Positions 1 to 8,791 of a stretch of DNA of 42,673 nt are shown here, piece after piece. Both the position numbers and the translations under genes were made by a program. The stretch's first letter is position 1, and every line of letters begins with the position of its first letter. The stretch covers positions 1 through 42,673 of the forward strand of contig JAJFHT010000110.1 of NCBI GenBank assembly GCA_021775495.1. The letters are read 5' to 3'. Below the pieces are notes generated by a model. That model did no database searches. It was not told where the DNA came from and saw only the letters and a list, made by a program, of their open reading frames with translations. This DNA comes from Hyphomicrobiales bacterium. Lineage in GTDB: Bacteria > Pseudomonadota > Alphaproteobacteria > Rhizobiales > Rhizobiaceae.

Positions 1-699
1 GAATGCGCCGGTGTCGATGTTCAAACGACGCCCTTCCAGTCGAGGTGTGCCGTTGATCGGAGTGTGACCGTGAATAATCCAGTAGTCGAGCCGCTCACTG
101 TTGTCGAACATGTCGTCTCGAATAAACAAAAGATCTCTGTCTGTTTGCTGTTCCAACGGAACACCCGGCCGGATTCCGGCATGAGCAAACACCAGTCTGC
201 CGGCGTGCGCCATTATCGGCAGTGACCGCAGAAACCCAATATGCTGCGCCGTCACCCCCTCGGCGATTGCTTTGATCAGTCCCGCGGATTTCCGGTGCAG
301 TATCGAAAGATTGTTCGGGTCCATTCCGTACGACATCAATGTGGATCCGCCGCCTCCGGCGAGCCAGGCGTCCAGAGGTAACTTCCCATCCACGAGACTC
401 AAGAGCGCCTGTTCGTGATTGCCGAGAAGACAGATGCGTTCAAAGCCTGCCGGGGGATCGTCGGCCAGATGTTCGATGACCCTGGCTGATTCCGGCCCCC
501 GATCGAGATAGTCGCCGAGCATGATGATGATCTTTCGGCAGTCGAATGAACCGGAGTCCTCGACGATCTTCGTTTCAAGAGACTTCAGTTCTTTGTAACA
601 TCCGTGAACATCGCCGATTGCGTATATGACCGCATTTCGCCTGTCGAAGGATACGCGCTTCTGTTTTGTTTGGCGTTTTCGAAACAAGGTCCTGGGCAT
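1..699 (-). CDS. Calcineurin-like serine/threonine phosphatase (partial, C-terminus outside window)
   Basis: A metallophosphoesterase of the PP2A-like bacterial serine/threonine phosphatase type, expected to remove phosphate from proteins or small phospho-compounds with a two-metal centre. The reverse strand encodes 233 residues before the left edge. Family metal-binding motifs appear in order: GDVHG (residues 29-33), GDYLDRG (62-68), GNHE (93-96) and HGHT (210-213), followed by a NIDTGAF end-motif that runs into the edge, so only a short tail should be missing. I chose the ATG at 699 because it is the first in-frame ATG after the stop of the upstream glycosyltransferase; the Shine-Dalgarno is weak. 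It lies 48 bp behind two glycosyltransferase genes on the same strand and probably shares their transcript. The link to polysaccharide control is inference; the substrate cannot be told. Confidence 0.85.
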   Translation of the reverse strand, partial: MPRTLFRKRQTKQKRVSFDRRNAVIYAIGDVHGCYKELKSLETKIVEDSGSFDCRKIIIMLGDYLDRGPESARVIEHLADDPPAGFERICLLGNHEQALLSLVDGKLPLDAWLAGGGGSTLMSYGMDPNNLSILHRKSAGLIKAIAEGVTAQHIGFLRSLPIMAHAGRLVFAHAGIRPGVPLEQQTDRDLLFIRDDMFDNSERLDYWIIHGHTPINGTPRLEGRRLNIDTGAF

Positions 700-747
700 G
701 CATCGCCATCCACTCTTCGTTCGCGGCCGAACCGGACATTGGCCGCA

Positions 748-1731
748 TCAACCGGTTCGCGAGGAAATGAAATCGAACAGGTCAGGTGAGGGGCGCCCGG
801 CGGTTCTGATCAAAATACCCCTGGCTAGCAGCTCTGCTTTCCTGCTCAAAGTGAGGGCCCTTCCGACCTTCCGGCTGATCAGCGATTTCATCAGGCCCGT
901 GGCCCTTGACTGATCGCTGTAGGCAAAGATCTGTGATTTCAGGAATTTGCTGCGCTTGTCTTTCGCGGCAAGTTTCCATGCGTTCTGCTGCAGAATCTGA
1001 ATGGCTCTTTTCAGATCCAGTTCACGGCGCAAAAAGGAGGTCGTGTTGCCCATGTCGCGCATGGTCTGTTCGGCATTCTGCGCCCATACCGCAAGCGGAT
1101 CCAGCGCCACATAGATCGGATCGGCGATCGAGAAGGTTCGCATATATTCCTGGAGGGTGGCGGTACAATCAAACCCGATTTCAAGCTTGCTCCTGGCGAG
1201 CCTGCTCCAGAAAAGACCGCCGTTCGAAGTGCCGATACCGGCAATCAGTGAAAGCCGGAATTCATCGGGTTCATAGGTTTTCTCGAAATATTTGTTGTCG
1301 AATATGCCGAACCGGCTGAGACGCGCACCCGGTGTCCCGCTGGCAAATTCGATCAGTTGGTTTCTGAGAACCAGTTTGACACCGTTTTCCCGGCAAACCC
1401 GGATGTTTTCCTCGATGAACTCGGGAAACACCAGATTATCGTCCTCCAGAACGAAAAAGTAGTCCGCGTCATGCGGGTTGTCGGCGGTGAAACAGCCGTC
1501 GATGTTCTTCGATGCGAATTTTTGCCGTGCATTCCTGTGGTACCTGATGCGCTCGTCGCCGATTGCTTCGCATGTGGCCCGGCCGGAACCATCCGGATCA
1601 TCGTCATAGACATCGCAGACCCAGTTCTTCCAGGTTTGCGCGCGCAGGGATTCCAGGCACCTGTTCAACGCCTTGTCGCGTTTGAAGGTGGGAGTTCGTA
1701 CATGGACTTTTGGCTGTGGAGTCCGGGACAT
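748..1731 (-). CDS. Family 2-like glycosyltransferase
   Basis: A predicted cytoplasmic glycosyltransferase of 327 residues that would add a sugar from a nucleotide donor to a lipid-linked polysaccharide intermediate. The N-terminus (VHVRTPTFKRDKALNRCLES, residues 9-28) is the usual GT-A opening, followed by an Asp-rich stretch VYDDDPDGSG (41-50) and a DxD-like LEDDN (95-99) that would bind the metal and nucleotide. No membrane segment or signal peptide is visible. The gene starts 11 bp after the stop of the longer glycosyltransferase upstream, so the two are very likely one operon with the phosphatase behind them. Donor and acceptor are unknown. The fold assignment is fairly secure; placing it in exopolysaccharide assembly rests on the divergent exo-like genes. 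Confidence 0.8.
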   Translation of the reverse strand: MSRTPQPKVHVRTPTFKRDKALNRCLESLRAQTWKNWVCDVYDDDPDGSGRATCEAIGDERIRYHRNARQKFASKNIDGCFTADNPHDADYFFVLEDDNLVFPEFIEENIRVCRENGVKLVLRNQLIEFASGTPGARLSRFGIFDNKYFEKTYEPDEFRLSLIAGIGTSNGGLFWSRLARSKLEIGFDCTATLQEYMRTFSIADPIYVALDPLAVWAQNAEQTMRDMGNTTSFLRRELDLKRAIQILQQNAWKLAAKDKRSKFLKSQIFAYSDQSRATGLMKSLISRKVGRALTLSRKAELLARGILIRTAGRPSPDLFDFISSRTG

Positions 1732-1742
1732 GATTTGCCTGC

Positions 1743-3191
1743 CTATTCTGCCGCGATGAATGTGGGCTTGAGTTGGGGGCGGATGACACGATGAAAACCG
1801 GCACCGAGGCTCAGGGTCTCGATGGCGGGTGGCAAACGCTTGCGGGTTTCATCGCACAAGATCAATTCGGCAAAGGCCATGGGCAGCCATTGCAGAGCAC
1901 GATCGATTTCGCTTTGATCCGTGATGATGACGAAAGCGCGGGCGACTTTCGGGATGAAATGCAGCGCGTGCATTCCGGCCAGTCCTTCCGCTATGAGCGT
2001 ACAGTTTGCCTTCGTGTTTTGTTGCGCAAGGCGAACGCGCAAGGCGGTTGATTGTTCGTGGTCTTCCATCGATGCCGCGGGCACCCGATATCGCGGAACA
2101 CCTACGTACAAGTAGGCTATGCCAAGTCCCATTTCCCGACAAAACCGCTTCGTTTGGTCTTTTGGAGCCGTTTCGGACAGTAAGATGAGCCCCGGCTCGG
2201 GTGACTGGTACTTTCGCAAGCGTTTGATCCGGCCTTGGACATGCTCTCGCGCCGAACGACGAAGCATGGGAAGCAGATGCAGATTGGCCATCACCAAAGC
2301 CATTGCGGTTGGAATTCGCCTCGCCTTCAACAGTGATACAAGATGCTCGAACTGTACCACCCGGCGAAGCGCAACGAGACGCTGTTCCAGCAATTCCTCA
2401 AGTTCCGTGCTGAATGGGCCGTATTGGATTTCCGTTGCGTGCTGGCTGTAAATCATCGCCTGAACCGCATGTTCTGACAGGCGGTGGGATACGGAAGACG
2501 CATGCCGCCTGTAGAGATAAAGCGCTTCCGGCACGATACAGTAACTGCCGCCGCCCAGCAGGAATTTGAGCAGGAATTCATAGTCTTCGCCAATCCGGAT
2601 ATCTTCGTCGTAGCGCAGCCCAGAGATCATCTCGTGCCGGAAGATCGGTTTGAGATAACCAATCGGCGGCAGGCCGGAGCCTTCGGTATTGCAGCGAACA
2701 AAATGTTCCGGGGTGACAAAGAATGCCTCTTTGGCGGCCATTGATTGAAGCAAGCTGGTGTTTGGGTCGGCGCCCGCCTCAGTGAACAGCACGAGATCAT
2801 CCGCGATTGCATCGGCCTGCATGCACGTTGCTGTCAGGATCAGCCGTTCAAGGCGCTCGGGATGGATCACGTCATCTGAATCGACGATTGCGATCCAGCG
2901 GCCGCGAGCCCGACCAAGCGCCTTGTTGCGTGCCGCTCCGGGGCCTTGATTTTCCTCGGACGTGATCAGCTGAACCCGCGTGTCGCGGGTGCAGAACTGG
3001 CGTATCAGCGCCTGGCTTCCATCAGCAGATGCATCGTCAGCGACAATGACCTCGATGTTGCGGAGGGTCTGCGCCAGCACTGAATTCAGCGCCGCGGTCA
3101 GATATGCCTCTCCACAATAGTTCGCCATGATCACCGAAACTTCGGGCATCGCGTCTACTGGTTCATCCGTCGAAGGTTTCAGATCCGGCAT
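1743..3191 (-). CDS. Family 2 glycosyltransferase with C-terminal extension
   Basis: A GT2 glycosyltransferase of about 482 residues, probably working on exopolysaccharide repeat units at the inner face of the membrane. It shows the standard GT-A signature: VSVIMANY (residues 18-25), ADDASADGS (51-59), a NQGPGAARN nucleotide-loop motif (81-89) and the metal-binding DSDD (104-107). After roughly residue 330 comes a second, unrecognised domain with alternating hydrophobic strands. The reading frame stays open up to 3455, but I chose the ATG at 3191 because family homology begins about 16 residues later and the upstream extension (MAQINFNNN...) looks like non-coding sequence in the divergent promoter region; the ATG at 3149 (MPEVSV) is another option. 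It is the first gene of a leftward unit with the second glycosyltransferase and the phosphatase. Confidence 0.82.
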   Translation of the reverse strand: MPDLKPSTDEPVDAMPEVSVIMANYCGEAYLTAALNSVLAQTLRNIEVIVADDASADGSQALIRQFCTRDTRVQLITSEENQGPGAARNKALGRARGRWIAIVDSDDVIHPERLERLILTATCMQADAIADDLVLFTEAGADPNTSLLQSMAAKEAFFVTPEHFVRCNTEGSGLPPIGYLKPIFRHEMISGLRYDEDIRIGEDYEFLLKFLLGGGSYCIVPEALYLYRRHASSVSHRLSEHAVQAMIYSQHATEIQYGPFSTELEELLEQRLVALRRVVQFEHLVSLLKARRIPTAMALVMANLHLLPMLRRSAREHVQGRIKRLRKYQSPEPGLILLSETAPKDQTKRFCREMGLGIAYLYVGVPRYRVPAASMEDHEQSTALRVRLAQQNTKANCTLIAEGLAGMHALHFIPKVARAFVIITDQSEIDRALQWLPMAFAELILCDETRKRLPPAIETLSLGAGFHRVIRPQLKPTFIAAE

Positions 3192-3582
3192 CAGCTGGTT
3201 CCCGAACCGGAAGGGTCGTATCGGAAAGCCTTGGCTGCAACACTCATTTTGCCGCTCCGATGCGAGGTTTAGCTTGGTAGAAACACTATGCCTCCAGATG
3301 TTGTGGTGCAACATAAAGCGCGTGATTTCAGGTGTCGGAAATGACCTGGAATAACTCTGGTCGTGCTTATCCCCTTGCTCTTCAAAGTAAAATTCAGAAA
3401 ACAGCCTGATATCAATCAATGTTTTGAGATTGTTATTAAAATTTATCTGGGCCAAGGATTCTTTTGCGCCATTTGGTTGCGTGGCTTATCTTGAGATGTC
3501 ATCCTTTGTTGCGATGCAGCATTGCGGCTTTTGCTGTGCTGGTTTTCGACGGACCTCCGGTGTGCGCTTAAGGATGATGAAA
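3192..3582. other. Divergent intergenic region of the polysaccharide locus
   Basis: About 390 bp without a convincing gene between the leftward glycosyltransferase unit and the rightward GH16 unit, so it should carry promoters for both. It is visibly more AT-rich than its surroundings, especially around 3405-3450. An interrupted palindrome lies at 3298-3314. I could not pick one convincing -35/-10 pair on either strand. Open frames extend into it from both flanking genes but show no family features. Confidence 0.5.
3298..3314. promoter_or_regulatory. Interrupted palindrome, possible operator
   Basis: ATGTTG and CAACAT are exact inverted 6-bp arms separated by TGGTG. It lies about 110 bp upstream of the chosen glycosyltransferase start and about 270 bp upstream of the GH16 start. 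Such dyads are typical of dimeric regulators, but 6-bp arms can occur by chance and the cognate protein is unknown. Confidence 0.3.
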
Positions 3583-4383
3583 ATGAGAAACGGGACGGGT
3601 CGCTTCGGCAAATTCATGACGCGGATGACGGTTTTTCTGTGTTTGATTTGTGCTGGGACGGTTTCGGTATTTGCCGTGCAACCGCAGCAAAAATCTTTCC
3701 GTGAGGACTTCAACCGGCTGAACCAAAGCATCTGGTATGTATCGGACGGCTGGGCAAGCGGTGGGTGGCAGAACTGCACCTGGTCAAAACGTCAGATAGG
3801 CCTGAAAGACGGGATATTGACGCTTGGCTTTGCAACGATACCGTACAAGCAGCGCAAAAACAGCTGCGCGGAGATTCAGACGCGCGAGCGGTTTGGCTAC
3901 GGCACCTACGAAGCGCGGATCAAATCTGACGCCGGTTCCGGCCTCAATGCCGCGTTTTTCACCTATATCGGCGGAGCGCACGGCCAGCCGCATGATGAAA
4001 TCGATTTTGAAATCCTGACAAAGGACACATCGAAAGTCAGCCTGAACACATATGTGTCAGGCAAACCAAAAAACGGCCGGGTGGTAGCTGTTCCGGCCGG
4101 AACGAATACCAGGTTCAACATCTATTCCTTCGTCTGGGAAAAGGATCGTATCCGCTGGTATGTGAACGGGACTCTCGTTCACTCCACCAGCCGAAACACC
4201 GACTTGCCGACACATCCACAAAAAATCTACCTCAGTCACTGGGGAAGCGATACGTTTCGCGACTGGATGGGCGTTTTTTCAGATCCGGGAAGACCGCTGA
4301 CGATGCGCATCGACTGGGTTGCTTATACCGCTCCGGGCGATGCCTGCCAATTTCCAGAATCCGTCGCCTGCACACAGCAGTGA
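3583..4383 (+). CDS. exoK: Secreted GH16 endo-beta-glycanase, ExoK-like
   Basis: A glycoside hydrolase family 16 enzyme of 266 residues, predicted to cut beta-1,3/1,4 bonds in the nascent exopolysaccharide outside the cytoplasm, as ExoK does for succinoglycan. The catalytic motif DEIDFE is at residues 138-143, with Glu139 as nucleophile and Glu143 as acid/base by family rule. A hydrophobic stretch at about residues 14-31, ending SVFA, looks like a signal peptide. The IRWYVNG and DWMG blocks and a Cys-containing tail (CQFPESVAC) match my recollection of ExoK proteins. Start: ATG 3583 has AAGGA (3570-3574) 8 nt upstream, whereas the in-frame ATG at 3574 overlaps that Shine-Dalgarno and the open frame back to 3424 looks non-coding. 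A flippase gene follows 54 bp later. Confidence 0.85.
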   Translation: MRNGTGRFGKFMTRMTVFLCLICAGTVSVFAVQPQQKSFREDFNRLNQSIWYVSDGWASGGWQNCTWSKRQIGLKDGILTLGFATIPYKQRKNSCAEIQTRERFGYGTYEARIKSDAGSGLNAAFFTYIGGAHGQPHDEIDFEILTKDTSKVSLNTYVSGKPKNGRVVAVPAGTNTRFNIYSFVWEKDRIRWYVNGTLVHSTSRNTDLPTHPQKIYLSHWGSDTFRDWMGVFSDPGRPLTMRIDWVAYTAPGDACQFPESVACTQQ

Positions 4384-4437
4384 TGACTTTGCGCGGTCCG
4401 AATTTCCGTCGTGTGATATTTGCAGAAAAGGTGCGAA

Positions 4438-5940
4438 TTGGTTGAGCGGCAAAACCAGGAAATCGGCCCGAAGGACGAAGCCTATGGTCACCTGCAAAGC
4501 GGCCGCGCGCGCGCGGCTGCGACAAATGTATTCTGGGCCGGCCTGAACGGATTCGCACCCGCGCTTGTCGCGGCGCTGGTCTTCACAATAACGTCGCGGT
4601 TTCTGACCCCATCTGAATTCGGCATCGTGGCGCTGGCATCCGGCATCGCATCGTTTGCCAGCGCGGTTGCACCTGCTGGATTCGGTCAGGCGCTGATTCA
4701 ACGGGATGTCATCGACAGGTCCCATGTCGATAGTGTCTTCTGGCTGTGCTTTGGATCGGCTCTGGTGATTTACACTGCATTGTTTTTGGCCGCCCCGTTG
4801 CTGGCAGAAACGCTGGGCGAGGGCGGTGTTGCAGTGCTGCTTCCGGTCATTGGATTGCGGGTTATCTTCGACCTTTGCGCCGTTGTGCCAACAGCTTTGC
4901 TGGCCAGGTCCATGTCCTTTCGCAAGATCGCGCTTCGCTCGGCCGTGGCCTCGGTTTTTGCCGGCTGTGTCTGCTTGCTGCTGTTGGCCCTGGGTCAGAC
5001 AATCTGGGCATTGGCGATTTCACAACTTGCCGCTTCCTTCGCCTTGTTTGTCGGTGCGGCGATGTCGGCGCGCTGGCGCCCAAGGTTCACACTGCATCGT
5101 CGGGCACTCAGGCAACTCGCCCGCTTCGGCGGCTTTGCATCCGGCCATCGTGTGCTCAATCAGATCAGTCTTGACCAGATTCTTATCGGGGCCATTTTGG
5201 GAACGGCGGCACTCGGTATCTACAGTTTTGCCCGTCGTGTCTTTCTGATCCTGAACGAAGTCATATCGGGCGGCCTCAACAATGTTTCCTATACGTTGCT
5301 GTCCTCTCTGCAAAATGAGAGAGACAAGCTTGCCGATGCGTTTCTGCATGCAACATTCGTTTCCGCCGCGCTGTCGTTTCCTCTGTTTGCGGGCCTTGGA
5401 TCCGTTGCCCCTGACCTGGTGCCGCTCGTGTTCGGTGCGCAATGGATTTCCGCCATACCGGTCCTTCAACTCTTTTGTGTGATCGGTACGATGACCTCGA
5501 TCGGTATCCTTCAGGGTACCTTGATCAACAGTCAGGGAAAGGCCGGATGGTGGCTGCTTTACATGGGCACAAAGCAATCGCTGACGGTGGCGGTGATCCT
5601 GGCCATCTATCCCTATGGCATCACGCAATTGATGCTGGCCATTGTTGCTCTCAACATCGTCCTGTGGCCGGTGGCGATTTGGAAGGTCCTGCAGATTCTC
5701 AAAATGGATGCCGTGACCTATCTGCGCCCGCTGGTAGCGCCTGCACTGGCGAGCCTGACGATGCTGCTGATGGTCGCTTACGCCGATATGTTTTTGTGGC
5801 CGGGGCCACATATTACTGAACTGGCAGTCAAGGTGTTTCTGGGAGCGTTGACCTATTGCGCGGTGATGATCGCTCTGGCCCGGCAGGACATGAGCAGAAT
5901 GTACAACCTTATCCTGGCGCGAAGGCAGAGTCGGCCATGA
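4438..5940 (+). CDS. Wzx/ExoT-like polysaccharide flippase
   Basis: A multi-pass membrane protein of about 500 residues of the MOP/Wzx exporter superfamily, expected to flip lipid-linked repeat units to the periplasmic face for polymerisation. Roughly 12-14 hydrophobic segments run from about residue 35 to the end. The early segment contains TSRFLTPSEFGIVALA, the usual Wzx motif after the first helix, and there is an oligosaccharide-exporter-like FGGFASGHRVLNQISLDQ block in mid-protein. No in-frame ATG exists before the conserved core. I chose TTG at 4438 because AAGG (4428-4431) lies 6 nt before it; TTG 4420 is the alternative. The stop overlaps the next start (ATGA at 5937-5940), so it is translationally coupled to the pyruvyltransferase. 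In Sinorhizobium the equivalent roles are ExoT and ExoV. Confidence 0.85.
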   Translation: MVERQNQEIGPKDEAYGHLQSGRARAAATNVFWAGLNGFAPALVAALVFTITSRFLTPSEFGIVALASGIASFASAVAPAGFGQALIQRDVIDRSHVDSVFWLCFGSALVIYTALFLAAPLLAETLGEGGVAVLLPVIGLRVIFDLCAVVPTALLARSMSFRKIALRSAVASVFAGCVCLLLLALGQTIWALAISQLAASFALFVGAAMSARWRPRFTLHRRALRQLARFGGFASGHRVLNQISLDQILIGAILGTAALGIYSFARRVFLILNEVISGGLNNVSYTLLSSLQNERDKLADAFLHATFVSAALSFPLFAGLGSVAPDLVPLVFGAQWISAIPVLQLFCVIGTMTSIGILQGTLINSQGKAGWWLLYMGTKQSLTVAVILAIYPYGITQLMLAIVALNIVLWPVAIWKVLQILKMDAVTYLRPLVAPALASLTMLLMVAYADMFLWPGPHITELAVKVFLGALTYCAVMIALARQDMSRMYNLILARRQSRP

Positions 5941-6836
5941 AGCTTGTCTATTATCAAAGTGATGTTCCTAATTTCGGAGATGAGTTGAACACTTATGTCT
6001 GGCCGGAAATCCTGCCGGAAAATTTCCTCGATGAGGATGAAAGCGAGCTGTTTGTCGGTATCGGCTCTATTCTCTGGGATTTCCTTCCGCAGCAACCACG
6101 AAAATTCGTGATGGGATCCGGCTATGCCGGCTACACCGCTCCTCCGAACCTGCATGACGGTTCATGGGACGTGGTTTTCGTGCGTGGCCCGTGGACGGCC
6201 CAGCAGCTTGATCTGCCGAAGGAAAAGGCCATTTGCGACAGTGCGATATTGTTGCGTGCAATGGATCTGCCTGAGGGCGAGGAAAGAATGAACGCCGCGT
6301 TCATGCCGCATTTCGACAGTCTCCACCGCGGCATGTGGTCGGACGCCTGCCGCCTGGCCGGCATACCGCTCATCGACCCGCGGGATGATGTCGTCAAAAT
6401 CATCAGACAGATCAAGGCGACCCGGGTCCTGATCACGGAGGCGATGCATGGCGCCATCGTTGCCGACGCTTTGCGCACGCCATGGATCGCCGCCCGCCCG
6501 ATTCATTCCGGCCACCATAATAAGTGGCGCGATTGGTCAGATTCGCTGTCCATCAAACTGCGTCCGCAGAAGCTGCGCCCGACCAACAGCATGGAATTCT
6601 ATGTCGGACTTTCAGGTGGACGAGGAGAAGTCGAGGGCAGGGCAGGTCGCTTCAATCGCAGTTCCCTGGCCAAACCCGTGAACACGGCATTGACCCATTG
6701 GGCAGCCGAGGGATTGCGAAAAATGGTCTTGTGTGAACCTCAGCTTAGCGGTGATCTGGAAATCGGCGAAGTTACAGAAAGGGCGGTGTCGGCCGTCGAG
6801 GACTTTGTACGCTCCCGGCGACAGGCTTTTCGCTGA
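5937..6836 (+). CDS. Polysaccharide pyruvyltransferase, ExoV-like
   Basis: A polysaccharide pyruvyl transferase family protein of 299 residues. It would transfer pyruvate from phosphoenolpyruvate as a ketal onto a terminal sugar of the repeat unit, adding negative charge to the polymer. The opening MKLVYYQSDVPNFGDELN is characteristic of the family, and LITEAMHGAIVADALRTPW around residues 160-180 is the conserved donor-site block. The open frame extends back to 5856, but the ATG at 5937 overlaps the flippase stop as ATGA and fits homologues. The C-terminal 60 residues are less conserved in character. It ends only 7 bp before the stop of the convergent metallopeptidase, so the two transcripts may run into each other. 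Assignment to exopolysaccharide is by context. Confidence 0.85.
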   Translation: MKLVYYQSDVPNFGDELNTYVWPEILPENFLDEDESELFVGIGSILWDFLPQQPRKFVMGSGYAGYTAPPNLHDGSWDVVFVRGPWTAQQLDLPKEKAICDSAILLRAMDLPEGEERMNAAFMPHFDSLHRGMWSDACRLAGIPLIDPRDDVVKIIRQIKATRVLITEAMHGAIVADALRTPWIAARPIHSGHHNKWRDWSDSLSIKLRPQKLRPTNSMEFYVGLSGGRGEVEGRAGRFNRSSLAKPVNTALTHWAAEGLRKMVLCEPQLSGDLEIGEVTERAVSAVEDFVRSRRQAFR

Positions 6837-6843
6837 CGGCAAA

Positions 6844-8166
6844 CTACCGTCTTTTCAGTCTGATCATACCCGATCCTTGCGCCGGGTCGTCGTTGATCCA
6901 CTCGCCATTGTAGATTCCGTCGGCGTGGCTCAGGACACCGCGACCGGTCCATTGGCCAAGTTTCCAGCGATAGTGCATGGTCCCGGCCTCGACCACGCCT
7001 TCTATCGTTGAGAATCCGAGGCCATAGCTGGACCGTCCGGTCACCCTGTTGCCATCCCGTTGCAACTCGGCCTCGAGATCGAATTCAACATTGTTGACGG
7101 TAGTCACACCCTTGAACCTGCCCGAAAAAGCCTGGGTGCCGGAATAATCGTCCGTGCATGACCGGCCGATTTTCTCGCCCGGTTTCATGGGACCCAGATC
7201 GGCCGGGCTGATTGCCTGCCCCGAAAGACTGGTCAGCAATTCGATGTCCTTCAACGTGCCGGCGATCAGGCGTATCTGCGCGGCGATCACGGTGAACTCG
7301 ACACGATTAATGCCACTGCCGGAATAGTTTGTTGCGGTTTCCTCAAGCGTATCTGCAAATATTCGCAGCCGCTCCGGTGACAATGGATGGGTCCGCTGTG
7401 CGAGGTTCTCCTCATAGGCGCGTGTCGTCGCAAAGTCAGCGCTGTTGTCAGAGAAATAGGTCATCGCCAGAAACAGGTTCACCACCCCGAGCGGTGCGTC
7501 TCCGACCTTGGCCATGACGTCCAGAGCGAAAGCGTCCGCCGCCTGCTCACGGGCGCGCGCCACCGCTGGCGTGATGTTCTCATATCCGCCGTGTTCCCCG
7601 AGCACGTGGCCGATCTCATGCAGCATCACGAAGAAAATCGCAGTGCTGAATATCTTCTGGGAAAGCTCGTCGACATCCTGGTTCGATATCGCATCGGGAG
7701 GAATGCACAGGGTGCTCAGCATCGGCGGTGGAACGTCGCTGCCTTTCCAGTTTCTCAGCATCAGCCAGTAATTGGTGAGGCTCTCCATCGTGTACCCGTT
7801 ACGATTGAGCCAGGCCGCCGCTATGCTGGCATCGTCGAGAAATTTGAGAGATTGAACGGACATATAAATGATCTGCCCGTTCGCATCGGCCGCGAAACCG
7901 AACGGTTCGTGACTTTCAATGCGTGGCGGGAACTCGAACACCAGATTGCCAAGCCTGTTGCGCTGCTCGGGACTCAGTCGGGGCAGAATGACCTCGCGGT
8001 AGTTGGAATAGATGCCGCGTGGATAGCGCTGCTGCCATTCCGCCAAAACGGCATCGCTGTAGTGTGGCAGTTTTTGCGCAAAAACACTGGGGGAGACAGC
8101 CATCAAAGCGGCAAACAACACGCTTGTGAGACATATGGTGAGAGATTTGCGAAGCAGGCCGGGCAT
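6844..8166 (-). CDS. Secreted HExxH zinc metallopeptidase (M48-like) with C-terminal beta domain
   Basis: A 440-residue predicted periplasmic or exported zinc peptidase. Residues 1-30 form a signal peptide with likely cleavage after VFA30. The catalytic motif HEIGH is at 183-187 and a downstream EQAAD (207-211) would supply the third zinc ligand, as in M48-like gluzincins; H192 follows in GEHGG. From about residue 340 the protein changes to a repeat-like beta domain with G-rich turns (YGLGF, GRGVLSHADGIYNGEW), somewhat reminiscent of MORN motifs. Its ATG lies 1 bp after the stop of the membrane-protein gene with a good AGGGAG Shine-Dalgarno inside that gene, so the two are translationally coupled. 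Substrate and pathway are unknown. The family could equally be described as a Ste24-like or Lit-like peptidase; only the zinc-peptidase nature is secure. Confidence 0.75.
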   Translation of the reverse strand: MPGLLRKSLTICLTSVLFAALMAVSPSVFAQKLPHYSDAVLAEWQQRYPRGIYSNYREVILPRLSPEQRNRLGNLVFEFPPRIESHEPFGFAADANGQIIYMSVQSLKFLDDASIAAAWLNRNGYTMESLTNYWLMLRNWKGSDVPPPMLSTLCIPPDAISNQDVDELSQKIFSTAIFFVMLHEIGHVLGEHGGYENITPAVARAREQAADAFALDVMAKVGDAPLGVVNLFLAMTYFSDNSADFATTRAYEENLAQRTHPLSPERLRIFADTLEETATNYSGSGINRVEFTVIAAQIRLIAGTLKDIELLTSLSGQAISPADLGPMKPGEKIGRSCTDDYSGTQAFSGRFKGVTTVNNVEFDLEAELQRDGNRVTGRSSYGLGFSTIEGVVEAGTMHYRWKLGQWTGRGVLSHADGIYNGEWINDDPAQGSGMIRLKRR

Positions 8167-8167
8167 C

Positions 8168-8791
8168 TCACTCTCCCTGGCGATAGGTCTGCACAGCCAG
8201 TTCCAGTCCCTCTGGTGCTGTGCCTTGTCCGAACCGTTCCGTCACCCAGCGATGAAATCTGTCGTAGTCTCCCCATTCGGGCTGCCAGGCCTCACGCAGC
8301 AGGGAGAGTTTTGCCTCCCTGACGGCGATCTGCAGATCAAGCAGGTCTGATCCTGTTTTGGTTTTTTCCGCTTCGAGCCGGATCCTGTTCAATCTGCCGA
8401 TGATTACGCTTCGGGGAATGGTGAAGTTTTTCGTCTCTCCGCCGGTTTCAGCGGCGGTCGCGAGCCCCAATCCTGTCAGCGAGCGGTCGCGCCTGACGGA
8501 ATTCCCTCCGTCTGCCGTCACGACATTTTCGGCGATATCCTTCACCTCCAGGGGTTTGGTGATCGAATAGACAATCATCGCTGCGCCGAAGAGCGCGAAA
8601 AAAGTGCCGGGCCCGACACGGGACAGGAGAATGGAAATGCCGCCCGGCAGGTCGAGCTTGGTTTCCCCCTCCCGGCGCTTCGGCATCTGTAGAAACAATC
8701 GGTAACCGAGATAGATCGAGCCCATGCCGACCAGAATGGTCACGATGTGCTGGATTCCGATTATGATAATACCGGCAAGGACCTCCGACAT
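8168..8791 (-). CDS. Unknown membrane protein, partner of the metallopeptidase
   Basis: I do not recognise this 207-residue protein. Two hydrophobic segments are clear: residues about 5-30 and about 55-78. A short basic linker lies between them (QMPKRREGE), suggesting a hairpin with both termini on the same side. The remaining C-terminal part is soluble and charged, with a helical region around residues 125-170 and a Trp-rich tail (EWGDYDRFHRWVTERFGQG). The start at 8791 has AGGGAG about 11 nt upstream, rather far. Its stop is 1 bp before the metallopeptidase ATG, so the two are made together. The likely meaning is an accessory, anchor or substrate of the peptidase, but that is inference. Confidence 0.65.
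   Translation of the reverse strand: MSEVLAGIIIIGIQHIVTILVGMGSIYLGYRLFLQMPKRREGETKLDLPGGISILLSRVGPGTFFALFGAAMIVYSITKPLEVKDIAENVVTADGGNSVRRDRSLTGLGLATAAETGGETKNFTIPRSVIIGRLNRIRLEAEKTKTGSDLLDLQIAVREAKLSLLREAWQPEWGDYDRFHRWVTERFGQGTAPEGLELAVQTYRQGE

Noticed and set aside
1743-3455. Longer 570-residue version of the glycosyltransferase
   Set aside because: The extra 88 residues show no glycosyltransferase character and lie in the AT-rich divergent promoter region.
7387-8322. 311-codon open frame opposite the metallopeptidase and membrane protein
   Set aside because: The reverse-strand pair has a signal peptide, zinc motifs and coupled starts; this frame has none and crosses the gene junction.
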